The position numbers were made by a program, and so were the translations under genes. DNA of 64,000 bases, from positions 10,230,001 through 10,294,000 of the forward strand of contig OY783216.1 of NCBI GenBank assembly GCA_963678705.1, in the 5' to 3' direction. A model generated the notes under the pieces. That model was not told where the DNA came from. It was given only the letters and a program-made list of their open reading frames with translations, and searched no databases. Of the stretch, positions 63,101 through 64,000 are shown piece by piece (the first letter of the stretch is position 1; every line of letters begins with the position of its first letter). Source of the stretch: Panorpa germanica (Eukaryota > Arthropoda > Insecta > Mecoptera > Panorpidae).

Positions 63101-64000
63101 TTAATTGTATAAATATAATCGTATATAATAATAGATTGTCTTTGAAAAAAATATACTATTTAAATCAGCCAGAAACTTACGGCCTAAAGATAAAATTAAT
63201 CAGTGGGTGTTTTTAATAAATGAATAAATATTTTTAATTGGTTCTCATAAAGCAAATTAATTTGAATGCGATAATAAAGTTTAAATATTTAAATGGCGAA
63301 CTTGTCAAGTGCAGGTTTGCAGTAAACCGTATTTAATTATTTTTGCACTCCGGCTAACATGCACCTTGAAACCTAAACTCTTAAATATGTTCCATCAGGT
63401 CTATGTTAAGAAATAATAATGCGGCTATATTTTATTATTGAACATAACCCTAATGAGACTAGATATCTACGATTTAATTACCTTCTGCAATTAAAAATAT
63501 TAAATATATACTCGTATTTATAGAAAGTGCAATAAAAGTTTTAAATTATTCGAATTAGATTTATTGTAATGAAATTCCAAAAACTTTCTATGTTAACTTG
63601 TAACTTACCACCAGATGCTAAAAAATATATATTATTTTTAGACAAATATAGAAATCAATGTATATGAAATGTATGAGGATAACACGCCGTTGCAAAAATA
63701 AGATTTCTAAAAACTTGGCATACATTAGAAATACAATTGTCACTAGATATAAAGGAAAAGGAAATTTCCTACGACTAGGTTTTTAAACTATATATATTAT
63801 GTTCAATAATTGTTATATGAGAACCTAAAAATTTTCATATTAACATTCATATTTTAACAAAATTTATAATTATTTAACAAAATATTAATTTCAAATTTAA
63901 GAACGATTGAAAAAAGTAAATGATGCCTACCCTCATGTATGAAAATAATTGTTACAAAAATAGGTAAAAGTTCTAACAAAAATAATAAATTTAAATACAT
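44284..64000 (-). CDS. Gene A: secretory protein built from ~95 exons, most of them 3 nt
   Basis: I do not recognise the family. The start codon is the last three bases of the window (63998-64000) and the stop TAG is at 44284-44286, so the coding region is complete but the promoter is not included. I identified about 70 exons of exactly 3 nt and about 25 longer ones (6-80 nt). All internal exons are multiples of 3 and all junctions are phase 1 (one base of a codon upstream, two downstream). Chaining them gives about 230 residues with no stop, in the order: signal peptide; HCND region; Gly/Glu/Asp/Ala tract from an exon array; basic stretch; acidic Tyr-rich segment; RRKR; two 27-nt and one 21-nt exons; Cys-containing C-terminal motif; hydrophobic tail. 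Donors are mostly GTAAGT or GTAAAT. Gene B is its paralog, downstream on the same strand. Individual microexons may be missed or spurious, but the overall architecture is well supported by the A-B agreement. Confidence 0.87.
44724..53444 (-). CDS. Gene A C-terminal single-codon exon run (CYC...DMITTYAPW...IYYKC)
   Basis: Exon starts in order (3 nt unless stated): 53442 aac, 53091 cacgac (6), 53001 tag, 52887 ttc, 52799 gac, 52364 tta, 52325 caa, 52240 cttctc (6), 51993 ctgatg (6), 51808 gaa, 51519 aac, 51205 ttc, 51105 cat, 51019 gct, 50943 att, 50859 gtg, 50759 atg, 50665 aca, 50477 atg, 50369 agg, 49523 aca, 49431 tga, 49345 tca, 48953 caa, 48715 cat, 48546 atg, 48429 ctc, 48341 ctt, 48069 ggc, 47884 aac, 47781 caa, 47219 atg, 46918 aag, 46633 aga, 46124 tcgcaa (6), 45676 gca, 45539 ttt, 45333 att, 45151 aca, 44974 aat, 44724 gtg. 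They encode KPRLVRLTTSPDGKLP, then CYCDDNEDMITTYAPW, then QPNEEIASIYYKC. Triplets tag and tga are harmless because they are read out of phase. The run matches gene B over CxC and D-L/M-ITTYAPW and ends in a matching IYxxC. Confidence 0.87.
45042..45101. repeat. (AT)n microsatellite
   Basis: About 30 AT dinucleotides in a gene A intron, between exons 44974 and 45151. Confidence 0.95.
47546..47631 (-). pseudogene. Orphan exon-like frame ending in a stop
   Basis: After a CATGCAG acceptor, one frame reads KDCDFEFDPEQIYPVGSQSS to TAA. It is acidic and aromatic like the gene A centre, but the phase does not fit the chain (it needs phase 2 entry), and gene B has no equivalent. Confidence 0.25.
49041..49320. 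mobile_element. Mariner-like element end, solo remnant
   Basis: TACGAGGGTTGTTCGAAAAG is the usual terminal repeat type of Tc1/mariner-family mariners, preceded by TA. I could not find a matching inverted end or transposase, so this is probably a decayed fragment in a gene A intron. Confidence 0.6.
53672..54912 (-). CDS. Gene A polybasic site and 27/21-nt exons
   Basis: Exons in order: 54907-54912 tgcgac (MR), 54800-54805 gaaaaa (RK), 54360-54365 gacacc (RH), giving MRRKRH, which fits the R-X-K/R-R consensus for furin-like proprotein convertases. Then 54176-54202 (27 nt, YAITISTT), 54044-54049 gtcgta (RR), 53909-53914 gccgtc (SR), 53771-53797 (27 nt, TVEMEDNE) and 53672-53692 (21 nt, VEFHPR). 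The 27-, 6-, 27- and 21-nt exon series occurs in the same order in gene B (32380, 32292, 32135, 32034), with clear similarity in the second 27-nt exon (M-D/E-D-N-E) and in VxFH of the 21-nt exon. Confidence 0.87.
55030..55245. mobile_element. MITE family Y, copy 4, intron of gene A
   Basis: Copy between the 6-nt exon 54907 and the 75-nt acidic exon 55307. Its absence from the equivalent gene B intron dates the insertion after the gene duplication. Confidence 0.8.
55307..55733 (-). CDS. Gene A acidic, tyrosine-rich exons
   Basis: Three larger exons, all phase 1-1: 55704-55733 (30 nt, LDFYDETTY plus split codon), 55578-55610 (33 nt, TSLDYDYDDE) and 55307-55381 (75 nt, including SYETDDDRSENDVDLMEI). 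Acceptors are TTTTAG or TTTTCAG and donors GTAATA, GTAACT and GTAATT. The 75-nt exon corresponds to the 99-nt exon of gene B: both have a Tyr-Pro pair near the start, SY followed by a run of Asp, Glu and Ser, and end in EI before the same phase-1 junction. Tyrosines flanked by acids are the usual context for tyrosylprotein sulfotransferase, so sulfation in the Golgi is possible. Confidence 0.88.
56079..58219 (-). CDS. Gene A basic stretch before the acidic domain
   Basis: Exons in order: 58217-58219 gaa (R), 57677-57682 ggcggc (RR), 57161-57163 tta (L), 57067-57069 caa (T), 56958-56963 aacgaa (KR), 56835-56837 gag (R), 56079-56093 (15 nt, GISLD). The product reads RRRLTKRRGISLD, a strongly basic stretch ending in KRR-G. 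The tta exon has an unusual GGGGAG acceptor, but a matching tta exon with similar context is found in gene B (36269), and caa is paired by flanking sequence with gene B cat (36001). An open run at 58103-58204 lies in the first intron here and is treated separately. Confidence 0.74.
58103..58204 (-). pseudogene. Orphan protein-like frame, possible transposase remnant or alternative terminal exon
   Basis: The frame reads VDQFPTLEDNFIGVDAVDD and, shortly after, YTTSLAN and a stop. It looks coding, but no standard upstream acceptor is clear. It sits in the intron between gene A exons 58217 and 57677 and is not found in gene B. Confidence 0.3.
58400..60600 (-). repeat. 18-unit tandem array, one 3-nt coding exon per unit (gene A)
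   Basis: Units of about 118-132 bp repeat 18 times. Each has the minus-strand core TTAG, NNN, GTAAAG. Exon starts and triplets in transcript order: 60557 ctg, 60437 gtg, 60318 atg, 60200 aag, 60068 aag, 59941 atg, 59814 ctg, 59695 ctg, 59568 gtg, 59449 gtg, 59330 aag, 59203 gtg, 59084 gtg, 58957 gtg, 58838 gtg, 58719 aag, 58598 atg, 58477 aaa. Because nearly every triplet ends in G, each exon adds a GNN codon, giving AGDEEDAAGGEGGGGEDE. The intron parts of the units are nearly identical while the first two exon bases differ. A three-unit block (aag-gtg-gtg) appears twice, 58.7-59.1 and 59.3-59.7 kb, pointing to recent segmental duplication within the array. Confidence 0.88.
60969..63617 (-). 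CDS. Gene A N-terminal microexons (HCND region)
   Basis: Exons in transcript order, with minus-strand sequence: 63609-63617 (9 nt, ASG), 63482-63484 aag (E), 63181-63183 gcc (G), 63015-63017 act (H), 62799-62801 gca (C), 62650-62652 atg (N), 62272-62274 atc (D), 62103-62111 (9 nt, HSD), 61953-61958 ctgaat (AE), 61782-61784 ata (Y), 61578-61580 cca (T), 61506-61508 ttt (I), 61423-61425 atc (Y), 61301-61309 (9 nt, PKA; a 3-nt version 61301-61303 is possible), 60969-60971 ccg (A). Each residue is read from the last base of the previous exon plus the first two bases of the named one. HCND is identical in gene B. The smallest introns here are about 70-80 nt. A further candidate, tgc at 62552-62554, has a weak GAG acceptor and no partner in gene B, so I left it out. 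Confidence 0.8.
63931..64000 (-). CDS. Gene A exon 1: signal peptide
   Basis: This 70-nt exon holds 23 codons plus one base and ends at a GTAGGC donor (phase 1). The peptide begins MYLNLLFLLELLPIFV and is almost wholly hydrophobic, as in a secretory signal peptide. Gene B exon 1 has exactly the same length and phase and begins MYFNLSFLFGVAI, which supports the start choice in both genes. Confidence 0.88.

Noticed and set aside
19658..64000. Zero-length recursive splice sites (ratchet points) as the explanation of the cttacNNNct sites
   Set aside because: Ratchet points join AG directly to GT. Here the spacer is 3 or another multiple of 3, and the spacers translate to conserved peptides in two paralogs.

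Overview
The window looks like AT-rich animal nuclear DNA, most likely from an insect. It has GT-AG introns, a THAP-type zinc-finger gene, many short non-autonomous DNA transposons and AT microsatellites. I cannot name the species. The exon architecture recalls the many-exon effector genes of sap-sucking Hemiptera, but that is only an analogy.

The main content is two large paralogous genes on the minus strand, arranged head to tail. Gene A runs 64000 to 44284 and gene B runs 41141 to 19658. Almost nothing in them appears as an ORF because most exons are exactly 3 nt long. Each has the form acceptor AG, NNN, donor GTAAGT, which on the plus strand reads cttacNNNct. Every splice junction I can resolve is phase 1 and nearly every internal exon is a multiple of 3 nt (3, 6, 9, 12, 15, 21, 27, 30, 33, 45, 75, 99). 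Chaining them gives an open frame from a signal-peptide exon to a terminal exon encoding a hydrophobic tail: about 230 residues from about 95 exons in A, and about 245 residues from about 80 exons in B. The two independent reconstructions agree. Both have HCND near the N-terminus, acidic tyrosine-rich central exons, a polybasic processing-like site, and a C-terminal motif C.C...D[LM]ITTYAPW...IY..C. In that motif nearly every residue comes from its own 3-nt exon. Gene A also holds an 18-unit tandem array (58400-60600) in which each ~120-bp unit carries one 3-nt exon. Gene B has a 4-unit array at the equivalent place. This looks like a live mechanism for adding single codons by intron-microexon duplication.

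Between the two genes, divergent from gene B, lies a plus-strand THAP gene (42190-43281). Roughly 1-19.6 kb is gene-poor and transposon-rich. It holds hAT-like MITEs with 8-bp target duplications, a 1.5-kb foldback element carrying a captured zinc-finger-like gene fragment, a pair of ~1.2-kb inverted duplications around that element, several MITE families that recur in the introns of genes A and B, tandem repeats, and one weak candidate small spliced gene at 3.5-4.0 kb.

If correct, genes A and B encode secreted or membrane-anchored proproteins made from dozens of single-codon exons. All assignments come from reading the sequence; no transcript or database evidence was available.
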